DNA from: Erythroxylum novogranatense
Taxonomy: Eukaryota; Streptophyta; Magnoliopsida; Malpighiales; Erythroxylaceae
Direction: 5' to 3'
Length of the DNA stretch: 64,000 nucleotides
NCBI GenBank assembly: GCA_029891385.1
Contig: CM057230.1
Coordinates: 15,823,372-15,887,371 of the forward strand
Part shown: positions 11,620-24,728 of the stretch, in pieces
Numbering within the stretch: the stretch's first letter is position 1
Layout: each line of letters begins with the position of its first letter
The notes under the pieces: generated by a model
The model's database searches: none
What the model was told of the DNA's origin: nothing
What the model saw: only the letters and a program-made list of their open reading frames with translations
Position numbers and translations under genes: made by a program

Positions 11620-14060
11620 TGTAACGCCCCAGATTAGGGGTTAGAATAGTAAAGGACTTTAGTACGAATTATGTTTGTTATTTGCTTATTCACTATTTGC
11701 TTAAATTGTGCATAAGTATTTTGGCATGCATTCATGGCATTTTCCGGGTCAATTGGTTTAATAAAACTTCGGATTGATTTGGACAGTATTATTATAATTT
11801 TCGTAATTTTTGTATATTTCAAATATTTTTAGAAATTAATGGAGGATTAGTTTTGAGTTGACAATTTATTTTGAGAGTCATTATTTTCTGACGGAATTTT
11901 GGTAAATTTTCGGAAGTTTTCTGGAACTTTTGGGTATTTATTTGTTATAAGAATTCATAACAATGTTTTTGGTTATTTATTACTATTTGGACCTATTAGC
12001 TGTTTGTTAGCTGTATCGCATCCAAACCTACATGCAACGAATTAAATAGAACATTATCGTTTATTCCTCACCGAATGCATCCTTTACCCATCCATCAGTA
12101 GAGATAGCGAAGCCATTCACTCACCAACACCTGCTTTAATCGCATTGTTGGAGTTTTCTTTGGAAAGCTGGTAAGTAGGATTTTACGGTTAGTTTCTCAT
12201 ACGCAAATTACATCTTTGTTTTTGTTTTTGTTACTGATCATGCTGGATTGCGGGAGAAGCTGTTGGTGCTAGTTAATACCGTAGAGAAAGAAAGGGGGAA
12301 GGAATTTTTTTTATAGATTTATCATGTTTGAAGATTAGGATAATTCTGATAGGTTAGAATTGCTAAATAGCTTAGTTGTAAAGTTAAGACGTTAAAAGAA
12401 GAGAAAAAAAAGTTAAAAAAAGAAGAAGTTTCAGAGTCGGAAGTCGAGGGTTGAAGATGATTAACAGTGCAAAATAGTGAACAGTGCATAATAGTGAATG
12501 TGAGCGATCTGGGTCCACGTGTCGGTGAATAAGATTCGCTACTGAAGAACGCTACTGATCAGTGAACGAGAATCAGATGCGATTTGTGAACATTTAAATG
12601 ACGTATTTGTGAGCGATGAGTCATACATAATTTTTCACCCAAAATAATTTATTAAAATGTATAACGGCTAGTTAATCAGTATAAAACGGCTAATTTACAA
12701 AAATGCTCTATAAATAGATACCACTCCTCCATCATTTACTTCATCCCTTACCTCACAAGTGATTCTTGACGAAAACCAAATTTCAAATGTTGTCCGCTAT
12801 TTCATTTTTTTGTCTACTTCTTATTATTATGTATCTTTGTTTCATTCTTAGTGTAGAGCTAAATGATTCAACTCGCACTCTTTTTCTCTTTTTAGCATGT
12901 CCTATGATCTTTATGTTGCTTATTGGCATAGCATTTGAGAATTAATGTCATATCTATTCATTAGTTCTCTCTAGTGTATAGTGAATGTATAATGAATTTG
13001 TACATTTTCAGATTTAATTGATAAAGACTTGCTTTCATTTGAATACTCACAGTATCGCTAATTTCTTGAAACTTCATGGATCATTTGGTACTATGAGTTG
13101 TTGATTAATCCCGAAAATTTGTCATGAACATGCATCATACTCAGTTATCATACAAGAATTAAGCTGATAATAATTTGTGTCCGTGTTCCTATGATAGAGG
13201 AAAGACCCGCCGGATATTATCGGACAATAAACACTAAGGATGGTTTAGGTAACTAATACAGGTCAGTAATTTTAGTACGTAATATAGGTAGAAAAATTTA
13301 GTGTAAGTACTTTAGGTAAGTAAATTTTTGTAATGTTAAATTTTGTGAGTCAACCTAGATGATGTCTAGGATTGATTTATTAGGAGTGTTATTTGCTCGC
13401 ATATGAATGGTGAAATGATCTTGTTACATTGTAAAACTGTTAAGTCCTAGTTGTGGGTAAATAGGCATGCCTAGAAGGATCTGCAATGCTCTCGTTATTT
13501 GACACTTTGGTGTCTCGATATCGAGACATATGTCTCTCGCCGATCTCGATTATGATATCTCCTGTATAAGTCCGTTACCCACTTACATTCATGGATTTAT
13601 AGTTTGATTTGTTACGTATTCGATATCTGCTTGATTTCGATATAAATTAAAATATATTCGATTACAAGGATCTCCGTGTTACGTAGATTACATTTAGTAT
13701 AAAATCTGTTCTAAAATGCATTCTTTCATTTAGGAAATCGGTTAATATAGATTAGTTATTACTCACTAAGCTATATGCTTATATGATGGATTTGCCCGTG
13801 TAGGTTTGAGCTAAGAGATTAAGGATGGGACAAGTCAACCGCATGGCCAAAAGAGTCGAGTTTTGTGTCGCATTTAAAATGAATTTTGTTTGGTTTGTTT
13901 GGGCCTGTAAATATTCTTTGGATTTGTTTCTGAAATTATGAGATGTATTATATGTGTGTTACGTTTAGTTTTTAAAAATGCATGTGTGAAACGTTTTGAT
14001 TTGTTTGTCCTGTCTTGGGTGGCATTCATGTATCCTCTCAGGAGGTATTTGGGTGTTACA
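11620..14060 (+). repeat. 5' LTR of the Gypsy chromovirus
   Basis: 2441 bp, beginning TGTAACGCCCC and ending GGGTGTTACA. It matches 18785-21208 closely over its whole length, with scattered small indels and substitutions, especially near 12530-12610 and 13190-13330. Confidence 0.92.
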
Positions 14061-14189
14061 TTTTTGGTATCAGAGCGCCTGGTTTAGGCGGTTCTGGTTT
14101 AACAAATACTTGCCTATTGTTTGCTGTTGAGTGTTTACGTTGTGTTATGGCCTAATGCGGTGTCCCATGTTTTGTCTATAGTAAGCACG

Positions 14190-15400
14190 ATGGAAGGATC
14201 TCATGAGATTGTTGACGAAGTTGCTGAGAGTAATCAGCCGGAGCAAACACGTTCGGAAACACCAGGACCATCAAGGGTCAATTGAGGAGAAGCTGAGGTT
14301 CCACCTCCTCCTCTAGCTCAAGGAGAAGCTTTGATTAAGCTGTCCCAGGATATGATGACCTTGTTACATCGAATGACAACACCTAAGGCTCCGATTGATC
14401 AACTGAGGAAGTATAGGGCTGAAGAATTTTTGGGGACATCTCTGGAGGAATCTGAAGGGGCCGAGTTCTGGATTGAGAAGGTGAAGAGGGTACTGGATGA
14501 GATTAGTTGTCCAGCAGAGCAGATGGTTCACTATGCTGTTTCCCTTCTTCAGGGAGCTGCTTATGAATGATGGAAATTTATTTTACGAAGTCCTCAGTTA
14601 CCGGTGTCTCTGACTTGGGAATTCTTTGCCCAAGAATTTATAACTAAGTATGTGACGGAAGCTTATAGAAAGGATCGGTGGAAGCAATTCTTGAATCTTA
14701 AGCAGAGGAGTTTGTCTGTTGCAGAGTATGATCGGGAGTTTAATCGGCTCAGTAAATATGCCCCTGAATCTGATCTTGATCAAGAGTTCGATGTCATCAA
14801 TTCGAGGAGGGATTGCATGATTCGATCAAGGAGCATCTGGCAGCGTTTTCTATGTTACAACACTTTACTTACCACCAGTTGGTACAGGCTGCAATAAAAG
14901 TAGAAAGACAAGAGACGATCAGGAAAGAAAGAAGTCAGAGAAGAGGCTTTAATAGAGGAGGTCAGTCTTCGGGGAAACGAAGTCGGGAAAGTAGTTCATC
15001 TGCACCGAGAGTTGCTCAGAGATCTGTGATGAGGGGAAAGCAACAAAACTTTCCTACACCGACTGCCTCTAGTAGGGGTTCCTCTGGGGTCGAGGTTCTA
15101 GTGCTCGAGTGCCCACACCGCCTATTCACCATTAGGGGTGTCTGTTGGAGAGCTACAGTGCATGTTTTCGTTGTGTCAAGACGGAGCATATGGTTGCAAA
15201 TTGCCCTCCGAGGCGATGCAGGATGGCACAAGCTAGTGGAGAGGTTTCGCATGCTTGATTGGGAGCAGAGGTCGAGGAAGAGGCCGAGGGGATATAATCG
15301 AAACAGGCTAATCCGAGCTCGCTTTTCGAAGCGTGAATCGACCGTTGTGCCTTTACCTCATTTCGGGCTTATGACCAAAGCTCGTGAGGATCGGGATGCA
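14190..15400 (+). pseudogene. Gypsy gag remnant
   Basis: The likely start is ATG 14190 (MEGSHEIVDEVAE...), shortly after the PBS. Readable pieces include MTTPKAPIDQLRKYRAEEFLGTSLEE (residues typical of the chromovirus capsid), FWIEKVKRVLDEI, and after a frame change LTWEFFAQEFITKYVTEAYR and LNLKQRSLSVAEYDREFNRLSKYAPE. An Arg/Ser-rich linker follows. The zinc knuckle is not cleanly readable: only a CFRC-like stretch near 15165 remains, with frames shifted around it. Stops after 14281 and 14568 and at least two further frame shifts disable it. Confidence 0.8.
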
Positions 15401-18400
15401 CCAGATGCCATTGCTGGTATGGTTTCTCTCTTTGGTTCTGAATTGTATGCATTAATTGATCCTGGATCTTCACATTCATATATCTGTGCTGGAGAAATGT
15501 TTGATAAGGAGATACTTATAGATCAGTTAGAATATGACATGCATGTAACTAGTCCTCTGGGCAGTAGTGTGTTGGTGAATCAGGTGGTTAGGAATTGTCC
15601 AGTTATGATTCAAGGCAGTGAGTATGCAGCAGATAAGATTAGATTGCCGTTTCACGAATTCGATTTGATTCTGGGTATGAATTGGCTGTCTAAACATCAG
15701 GCAGTAATTGACTGTAAGGCTAAGATAGTTTTCTTGAGGAGGCCCGACCAGTCTGAGATTGTATTTCATGGTGGTTGCACAAGTGCTTTAACTAATGTAG
15801 TATCTGCTATGCAAGCTCAAAAGCTTCTAAGAAAGGGCTGTGAAGCTTATCTAGCGTTTGTACTTGATTCCCAGAAGGAAGGTGGTAAGGATAAACTGCT
15901 TGATATTCTTGTAGTGAATGAGTTTCCATATGTTTTTCCTGAGGAACTACCTGGGCTTCCTCCAGAGAGAGAAGTGGAGTTATCTATCGAAGTTATGCCT
16001 GGTACTGCTCCGATATCTAGAGCACCGTATATAATAGCTCCTACTGAGTTGAAGGAGTTGAAGTTACGATTACAAGAATTTACGGATAAGGGTTTATTAG
16101 ACCCGATGTATCAACGTAAGGGTGCGCCGGTGTTGCTCGAAGAAGAAGGATGGTACATCGCGCATGTGCATCGATTATCGGCGATTAAATAGGGTCACGA
16201 TGAAGAATAGGTATCCACCGCCAAAGATTGACGATCTATTTGATCGGTTGAGAGATGCAGAGTGTTTTGAAGATAGATCTGCGATCGGGTATTATCGACT
16301 TCGGTAAAGGATGTGGATATCTTGAAGATCGCATTTAGGACCGTTATGGACATTACGAATTTCTAGTAATGCCGTTCGGGTTAACTAATGCTCCAATGAC
16401 ATTTATGGATTTGATGAATAGAGTATTTAGGCCTTATCTGGACCCGGTTTGTTGTGGTGTTTATTGATGATATCTCGTCTATTCCAAGAATGAACATGAG
16501 CATATTGACCATCTCCGAATTGTATTACAGACCTGCGGGAAAGGCGATTATATGAAGTTGAGTAAATGTGATTTCGACTTCGGAGGTATCATTCTTAGGG
16601 CATGTTGTCTCATCCGAAGGAATTAGAGTTGATCCTAGTAAGATAGAGGCGGTTGTTAATTGGAAGCCACCAAGGAACGTGATGAGGTGAGAAGTTTTCG
16701 GGTCGATTGGTTATTACCGTCGGTTTGTTAAGGGTTTTCAGTGATAGCATCCCCTTTAACTAAACTGTTACGGAAAGGAGTGAAGTATGAATGGTCTGAT
16801 AGATGTCAGAGTAGCTTTGATCGGTTGAAATGTATGCTTACTGAAGCTCCTGTATTAGTTCAACCTACTTCTGGTAAGGAGTATGTTCTGTATACTGATG
16901 CATCTGGGATTGGTTTAGGTTGTGTTTTGATGCAGGAAGGGAAGGTAGTTGCTTATGCTTCTCGGCAACTAAAGACGCATGAATATAATTACCCTACTCA
17001 TGATCTGGAGCTTGCAGCAGTTGTGTTTGCCTTTAAAATTTGGCGACACTATCTGTATGGTGAAAGGTGTAGAATTTTTACAGATCATAAGAGTCTGAAG
17101 TATCTGCTTACTCAGAAGGAACTTAATTTGAGACAACGGCGTTGGTTGGAATTATTTAAAGACTATGATTGTATTGTAGACTACCATCCGGGTAAGGCAA
17201 ATGTTGTAGCAGATGCCTTAAGTCGAAAGACTATCTCGGCTTTATCACTGAAGCAGATTGGATGGAAGTTGGGATCTGATGGAGCCTTGATGGCTCAATT
17301 GATAGCAAGGCCCACGTTGAGACAGAAGATTTGTAATGCTCAAAAAGCTGATGATAAGTTACAACAACTTATCTTTGCTACTCAGGAAGGTAAACAGACT
17401 GATTTTTCTATGCAGGGTGATGGTGAATTGTATTATAAGGACCGGTTGTGTGTGCCAGCTAATGATGAACTGAAGAAGAAGATATTGTTTGAGGCTCATA
17501 ATACAGTCTTTACTATGCATCCGGGTGGAAACAAGATGTATCAGGATTTGAAGCATTATTACTGGTGGTCAGGTATGAAACGGGATGTTGTGGATTATGT
17601 AGCAAAATGTCCGACATGCCAAAGAAAGTTAAGGTCGAGCACGTGTTCCATCTGGATTGTTAAATACTATTCCTATTCCTCAATGGGAATAGGATAACAT
17701 TACCATGGACTTTGTCACTGGACTTCCTCTTACTCAAAGGAAACACGATGTGGTATGAGTTATTGTGGATAAGTTCACAAAATCTGCTCATTTTTACCTA
17801 TTCGTCCTGACTATTCATTGGATAGGCTTGCAGATTTGTATGTGAATGAGATTGTAAGACTGCATGGAGTACCATTATCAATTATTTCTGATCATGATCC
17901 TCGATTTACTTTGAGATTCTGGAAAAGTTTACAGGAAGCATTGGATACTCAACTTAAGTTTAGTACTGCTTTTCATCCCCAGACAGATGGACAGTCAGAA
18001 CGAGTTATACAGATTTTGGAAGATATGTTGAGGGGTTGTGTGTTAGAGTTTTCCGGGAGTTGGGATAATTATCGACTTTGATGGAGTTTGCTTATAACAA
18101 CAAGTTATCGACGAGCATCGGATGGCACCTTATGAAGCGTTGTATGGTAGGAAGTGTAGAACTCCGGTATGTTGGACGGAGTTAAGTGAAAACAAGATGA
18201 TCGGGTCAGACATTGTGAAAGATACAGAAGAAAAGATTCAGATAATTCAACAGCGATTAAAAGCTGCTAGTGATCGGCAGAAATCTTATGCTGATCTAAA
18301 AAGGAAGGATATTGAGTTTCAAGTGGGTGATAAGGTGTTTCTGAAAGTGTCACCATGAAAGCATATACTTCGGTTTGGAAAGAAGGGTAAGCTTAGTCCG

Positions 18401-18720
18401 CGATTCATTGGTCCTTATGAAATTTTGAAGAAGGTTGGACCTGTAGCTTATCAGTTAGCTCTTCCTGGAGAATTGACCAGATTGCATGATGTGTTCCATG
18501 TTTCTATATTGAGGAGATATCGGTCTGATGTCACACATAAGATTCCGATGCAAGAGATTCAGGTGCAACATGATTTGTCATATAAAGAAGGGCCAATTTT
18601 CATATTAGCCAGAGAAGTGAAACAATTGCGGAACTAGACAGTACCATTGGTAAAAGTCCTTTGGCAACACCATGGACATGAGGAAGCAACCTGGGAACCA
18701 GAGGAAATCATGTAGGCCCA
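15401..18720 (+). pseudogene. Gypsy pol remnant: protease, RT, RNase H, integrase, chromodomain-like tail
   Basis: The protease motif LIDPGSSHSYI lies near 15451, with DPGSS in place of the usual DTGAS/DSGAS. RT begins with the LPGLPPEREVELSIEV and APISRAPY motifs (15945-16030). The FIDDILVYSK-type catalytic block near 16450 is broken by frame shifts. RNase H (16741-17230) reads through, with [16 protein letters not shown] and TDHKSLKYL. Integrase has the HHCC region (CPTCQRK near 17605) and a DHDPRFT segment at 17889. The tail [10 protein letters not shown]...[10 protein letters not shown], then after a stop KVLWQHHGHEEATWEPEE, resembles the chromodomain extension of Tekay/Del. Many 1-2 base indels exclude a functional polyprotein. 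Confidence 0.85.
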
Positions 18721-18784
18721 GTATTCGCAATTATTCAGATCAGGTATGAATTTCGAGGACGAAATTTGTTAAGGAGGGAAGAGT

Positions 18785-21208
18785 TGTAACGCCCCACATT
18801 AGGGGTTAGAATAGTAAAGGACTTTAGTACGAATTATGTTTGTTATTTGCTTATTCACTATTTGCTTAAATTGTGCATAAGTATTTTGGCATGCATTCAT
18901 GGCATTTTCCGGGTCAATTGGTTTAATGAAACTTCGGATTGATTTGGACAGTATTATTATAATTTTCATAATTTTTGTATACTTCAAATATTTTTAGAAA
19001 TTAATGGAGGATTAGTTTTGAGTTGACAATTTATTTTGAGAGTCATTATTTTCTGACAGAATTTTGGTAAAATTTCGAAAGTTTTCTGGAACTTTTGGGT
19101 ATTTATTTGTTATAAGAATTCATAACAATGTTTTTGGTTATTTATTACTATTTAGACCTATTAGCTGTTTGTTAGTTGTATCGCATCCAAACCTACACGC
19201 AACGAATTAAATAGAACATTATCGTTTATTCCTCACCGAATGCATCCTTTACCCATCCATCAGTAGAGATAGCGAAGTCATTCACTCACCAACACCTGCT
19301 TTAATCGCACTGTTGGAGTTTTCTTTGGAAAGCTGGTAGGTAGGATTTTACGGTTAGTTTCTCATACACAAATTACATCTTTGTTTTTGTTTTTGTTACT
19401 GATCATGCTGGATTGCGGGAGACGCTGTTGGTGTTAGTTAATACCGTAAAGAAAGGAAGGAGGAAGGAATTTTTTTTAATAGATTTATCATGTTTGAAGA
19501 TTAGGATAATTCTGATAGGTTAGAATTGCTAAATAGCTTAGTTGTAAAGTGAAGACGTTAAAAGAAGAGAAAAAAAGTTAAAAAAAGAATAAATTTCAGA
19601 GTCGGAAGTCGAGGGTTGAAGATGATGAGCAGTGCAAAATAGTGAAAAAGGCATAATAGTGAATTGTGAGCGATCAGGGTCCACAATGTGTCGGTGAACG
19701 ATTGTCTCACTCTGAACGCGCTGATCGTGAACGAAGAATGCGACGTTGTGAGCGATGGAAGAATGCGTATTTGTGAGCGATGAGTCGACGTATTTTTTCA
19801 CCCAAAATAATTTATTAAAATGTATAACGGCTAGTTAACTGCATACAAAAGCTAGTTTACAAAATGCTCTATAAATAGATACCACTCCTCCATCATTTAC
19901 TTCATCCCTTACCCACAAATGATTCTCGATTAAAACCAAATTTCAAATGTTGTCCGCTATTTCATTTTTTGTCTACTTCTTATTATTATGTATCTTTGTT
20001 TCATTCTTAGTGTAGAGCTAAATGATTCATTTCGCACTCTTTTTTTCTTTTAGATGTCCTATGATCTTTATGTTGCTTATTGGCATAGCATTTGAGAATT
20101 AATGTCATATCTATTTATTAGTTCTCTAAAGTGTATAATGAATTTGTACATTTTCGATTTAATTGGTAAATATTTGCTTTCATTTAAATACCGCAGATCG
20201 CTAATTTCTTGAAACTTCATGGATCATTTGGTACTATGAGTTGTTGATTAATCCGGAAATTTGTCATGAACATGCATCATACTCGGTTATCATACGATAA
20301 TTAAACCTGATAATAATTTGTGTCCGTGTTCCTATGATAGAGGAAAGACCTTTGCCAGATATTATCGGACAATAAACACTAAGGCGATTTAGGTAAGTGT
20401 CTGAGTTAGTAATTTCAAGACGTAATATAGGTAGAAAAATTCGATTGTAAGTACTTTAGGTAAGTAAATTTTGTAATGTTAAATTTTGTGAGTCAACCTA
20501 GATGATGTCTAGGATTGATTTATCGGGAGTGCTATTTGCCCGCATATGAATGACCGAAATGATCTTGTTCGTTGTAAAACTGTTAAGTCCTAGTTGTGGG
20601 TAAATAGGCATGCCTAGAAGGGTCTGCAGATGCTCCTGTTATTTGACACTTTGGTGTCTCTTGATATCGAGACATATGTCTCTCCTGCCGATACTAATTA
20701 TGGTATCTCTGTATAAGTCCGTTACTCACTACATTCGTGGATTTATAGTTTGATTTGTTACGTATTCGATATCATTTGATTACGATATAAATTAAAATAT
20801 ATTCGATTTCGAAGGATCTCCGTGTTCGCTGATTACATTTAGTATAAAAATCATTCTAAAATGCATTCTTTCATTTCGGAAATCGGTTAATATAGATTAG
20901 TTATTACTCACTAAGCTATATGCTTAGCACGATGGATTTGCCCGTGTAGGTTGAAGCTAAGAGATTAAGGACTGGGACAAGTCAACCGCAGTGGCCAAAA
21001 GAGTATGAGTTTTGTGTCGCGCGAAAATGTATTTTGTTTGGTTTGTTTGGGCCTGTAAATATTCTTTGGATTTGTTTCTGAAATTATGAGATGTATTATA
21101 TGTGTGTTACGTTTAGTTTTTAAAAATGCATGTGTGAAACGTTTTGATTTGTTTGTCCTGTCTTGGGTGGCATCCATGTATCATCTCAGGGGGTATTTGG
21201 GTGTTACA
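18785..21208 (+). repeat. 3' LTR of the Gypsy chromovirus
   Basis: 2424 bp, starting TGTAACGCCCC right after the purine tract and ending GTGTTACA. It pairs with 11620-14060. Confidence 0.92.
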
Positions 21209-21281
21209 TTGATGATATGTGTCTAATTATCTTTTTAAGCGGGAGTTTCGATAAGTGAAAAATAATGCCAAATGGGGAGAT

Positions 21282-22423
21282 TGTTAAGATATGTGTTATG
21301 ATATTTTGGACATTATTTATAATTGGATACTTTTGGTTATTTGTAGAATTTCATTATGATAAGTACTCTACCTTATGTGAGATTCTTTGATGATTAGGCT
21401 TACTTCGGATATAATCCTAGTCAAGATAGGATTTAGTTGGAATAAAATCACCATATCTAGATTAAGATAAGATGCAAATTTTTCGACTCTTCTTGATAGC
21501 CTATTTCAGTAATCATATCTATCTAAGATAGTTGGATATTTTCGTTGATTTCATTCAGATTGGGCAACTGCATTTTCTACCTATTGCATGAATTTTTTGG
21601 GCTGTATTGCGTGGGAAAACGACTAGAATATGATGACTTGGTAGTTATAATTTTCGATATTTTGAGCTATCTTTGATAGCTAATTTTTTGGTGATTCTAT
21701 CTAGATTTGTAGCTGGATTTTTTGCAAGGGGTTGCGTGTTTTTCAGGTTAGTTGGATTATTGTGTTTTGTGTGGGAACTTTCAGAAGGTTGTGTTAGTTT
21801 TGCAGCTCCATTACCTATAACGTTTCGGTGATAAAATGTTTGTTTATTTGGTGATTTTTCTACTACTGTGTGTGAGATATTTAAGTGACAATATTGAAGT
21901 TTCACAACATATTTTTTGGTAGACAACTTCTCATTCTTTCGTTGACAAAGCTACATTATTAAGGGAGTCGTTTTCTTTTCTCAAGTGTCATTATTTATGT
22001 TCTTATTGTTTAAATTACTTAAGTTGTTTAATTATTATCCTTATTGTCAAACATTATTGTGAAAATCCTCTGTTGAGGTTAGCACAAGGTAGTTATGCTA
22101 TTGAGAATGATTACTTTTACTGGTTGTAAGGACAAGAAAGAATGTCAAGGGTTGAGTAAGTCGACTCTGTAATGCTTTGAGTAAATCTATTACTGTATCA
22201 CAAATGAAAGTTGTTTAAGTTGAGTGAGGGCTCCGTAGACATAGACAAAATGTGTCGAACTGTATTACTAAATCTCAAGTGTTGATTTGTTTATTTCGTG
22301 CTTAATGTTCTATTTTCTTTTGTGTTGGAAGTTGACAGTTATTGACACAGTTACTTTATATCAAGCAACCGAAAACTGCGATAAAACCAGAATTTTACGA
22401 AACTACATTATTTCGAATTTTCA
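21282..22423 (+). repeat. Right (3') LTR of the SIRE-like Copia element
   Basis: 1142 bp, beginning TGTTAAGATATG after a purine-rich tract and ending TTTTCA before the target duplication ATATT. It preserves the uninterrupted version of the left LTR, without the MITE and without the 720-bp segment. Confidence 0.88.
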
Positions 22424-22428
22424 ATATT

Positions 22429-22868
22429 CATGTCTAACTATTCATATGTCGAATTAGTTCTAAGATGGTGTTCGATACAATGCAATTACAGGTTATTAAA
22501 CTTATATGCTTCTTATGATACATAATTTACAATTTTTTTAACATAATGAAAATTTCATTCTAATGATGGCATATATGTCTGATGTTTGATGTATATAATT
22601 AGGAACTAATTAAGGTTGATTTGAAGGCATTCTATTTAGTGTTTTTGTCTGATCCAAGCAAAAGCAGTGAATCTATCATGTTTTGATGTGTTTCAGCAGA
22701 TCACTTTTCCAATTACCTTCATTTCCTTAGGTTTTCCACTTCTTTCACACACACCCAGAAGAAAAGATAGAAGATACGTGCCTGGAAATTAATCATCAAA
22801 ACCCTAATGTGCCAAACTGTAAATGCCAGCAAGAGTTTTTAGTGTGGATTTCAATAACTATTGTTCTC
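22429..22868. other. Spacer between the SIRE-like element and the LINE
   Basis: AT-rich, no coding frame and no recognised repeat. It was contiguous with 1-1678 before the Copia insertion. Confidence 0.5.
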
Positions 22869-24728
22869 TTTTTTTTTTTGGTAAATACATTTGTATTGCA
22901 TATGAAAAAATGTACAGAGGCCATCGGGGCATACCCCGAACAGTAAGCAATAGGCTTAGAGCCCAAGACACAGGCCCACAGAATAACAAAAGGAAGCCTG
23001 GAGTCAAATACAGACAGGAAAAGGAACACAGCCCAGCAGGAACTGCCCGCAGGGAAGTCCAGGTGAGGCTAGGGTGCTACAGTGGGCAGCACAAGTGGAG
23101 AGCAATCCCGGAGCACAGAGAAACGGCAGCGGAGCAGGCAGCAAGGGTGAACCACTGCAACGACAGCGTGTCATTGCAACCATACGACACCGGATGAGCA
23201 GAGGAACATCGCATACAAAACGGCAACGAATAGCTATTCGGGAGCGACGTCGAATCAAAGCAAAAAGGAAGACAATCCCACAGCGACATCGTATCCGCAA
23301 GGGAAACAGAGATGCGCGCAACGACAGTGGATCTGCGTCCGAAAACCGCATACGACGCTGAAGAAGCAACAGCAGGGCGCATTCAAAACGGCACCGAAAG
23401 AAGACCTGCAAAAGACGAAGCAAGCGAGAGGATAACGACAAGGCATCAAACGACATCGAATCAGCATGGTAGAGCACTAGAAGCAGAACGGTGTCGAAGC
23501 ATGCAAGGGATCAGTTGGGCGCCATATAAGTGGAAGCAGGGGATAGAGGCCCGCAAACGTAACCCTGCATGAACCATGCAGAGAGCGGAACCTCTACCTC
23601 AACGAGCAACAAAGCAGGGACACAAGCGGGAGCAGCGCGGACGGACCAGACATACCCAGCAGGGATTCCTAAGGCATCCGACCAGACCGCCGGATGCCAG
23701 AAGAATCCGGTGGGTTAAAAATCTATCATCTCCACCGGATAGAGGCGGTATAGGACCTTATAAACATGGGTTTTTATTTTGGCAACGACATCAGAACAAG
23801 AGACAGTAACATCGTCCATAAAAACGACATTTCGGACCTTCCAAATGATGTAAATAGAAGTGAGGAAGACGAGCTTAACTGCTTTACATCTGAGCAAGGA
23901 TCCTCGATGGTTCTTCCTGAGCCACCGAACAGAACTCCGTAGGGTGGTCATGGCCCGAGGCAGGCCAACTCAGCCCCTAACAGCCTTCCAAATCTCAATC
24001 GTGAAGGAGCACGCAAAGAAGAGGTGATCCACAGATTCATCACCAATACGACAGAGCGGGCAAGTACGAGTGATATCCAAAAACAGAAGATTATCTTTAG
24101 TTGGCAAGCGATTCAGCATACACATCCAGGCTATAAAGGAGAATTTCGGAGGGATGTAGCTTTGCCAGATCAGTGACATCCAGGGCCGAGGTACCCGTTT
24201 CACGCGAAGAAGATCATAGAGCGTAGACGATGAGAGCTGCCCAGCCACACAAAGGGATGACAAACCTGAAACGACCAGTTGACGACCTCCCAGAACCTGA
24301 AGAAGGCGATCCCGAATAGACGCCAGTCGTTTAAACAAGGGAGAATCCCGAGTGTGCACCTGCCAGTCCCATATCGAGGAACCCCGTATATGATAGGCAT
24401 GCATCCAGCGTGTCTAAAGGGAATTGGTTTCCTCATGGATATTCCAGAGCACCGTAGCTAGTAAGGCATCATTCCATGTGCGGCAATGTCGAAGACCCAA
24501 ATCGCCCTCACATTTCGGGCCACAGATGGAGTCCCAGGCAACGCGGAAATGGCGACCTCCCCAAAGGAAAAGACGACACAAAGAGGTAACCCGATCAAGG
24601 ATGGAGACAGGGAGGGGCAGCGTCTGCATCCAGAAGGATAACACCCCCTGAATAACTGATTGCACCAGTACCAGACGACCAGCATAGGACAGGCTCTTCT
24701 CCTGCCAGTGTGTAAGGTAGGATTCCAC

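Larger units (their letters stand above)
11620..21208 (+). mobile_element. Complete but decayed Gypsy chromovirus (Tekay/Del-like)
   Basis: A full structure is visible: LTR 11620-14060, PBS TGGTATCAGAGC at 14065-14076, gag-pol remnants 14190-18720, a polypurine tract (AAGGAGGGAAGAG) before 18785, and LTR 18785-21208. The 5-bp target duplication TTGAT is present on both sides (11615-11619 and 21209-21213). Domain order is gag, protease, RT, RNase H, integrase, then a chromodomain-like tail, which is the Gypsy order. LTRs of 2.4 kb and the tail suggest the Tekay/Del lineage. The reading frame is broken many times, so it is not autonomous. It inserted into the 3' interior of the older SIRE-like Copia. 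Confidence 0.92.
1679..22423 (+). mobile_element. SIRE-like Copia retrotransposon, gag-only remnant, host of nested insertions
   Basis: The two ends share an LTR beginning TGTTAAGATATG and ending TTTTCA, at 1679-4631 and 21282-22423. They are flanked by the 5-bp direct repeat ATATT at 1674-1678 and 22424-22428. A PBS-like stretch resembling the initiator tRNA-Met complement (TAGTATCAGAAC) follows the left LTR near 4634, and a purine-rich tract (AATGGGGAGA) precedes the right LTR. Interior coding matter is limited to a gag with a zinc knuckle and the start of a protease region; integrase, reverse transcriptase and RNase H are not seen. The left LTR is 2953 bp. Removing the MITE with one TSD copy (1058 bp) and the 720-bp insertion leaves about 1175 bp, close to the 1142 bp of the right LTR. 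The LTR copies differ at many positions, so this is the oldest layer of the stack. The SIRE/Maximus assignment rests on gag style and long LTRs and is an inference. Confidence 0.85.

Noticed and set aside
11620..21208. Gypsy element as an active retrotransposon
   Set aside because: The structure is complete, but gag and pol contain numerous frame shifts and stops.
23004..23572. Several overlapping open frames of up to 157 codons on both strands
   Set aside because: GC-richer 3' part of the LINE; no conserved protein motif, and open frames on both strands are expected from base composition.
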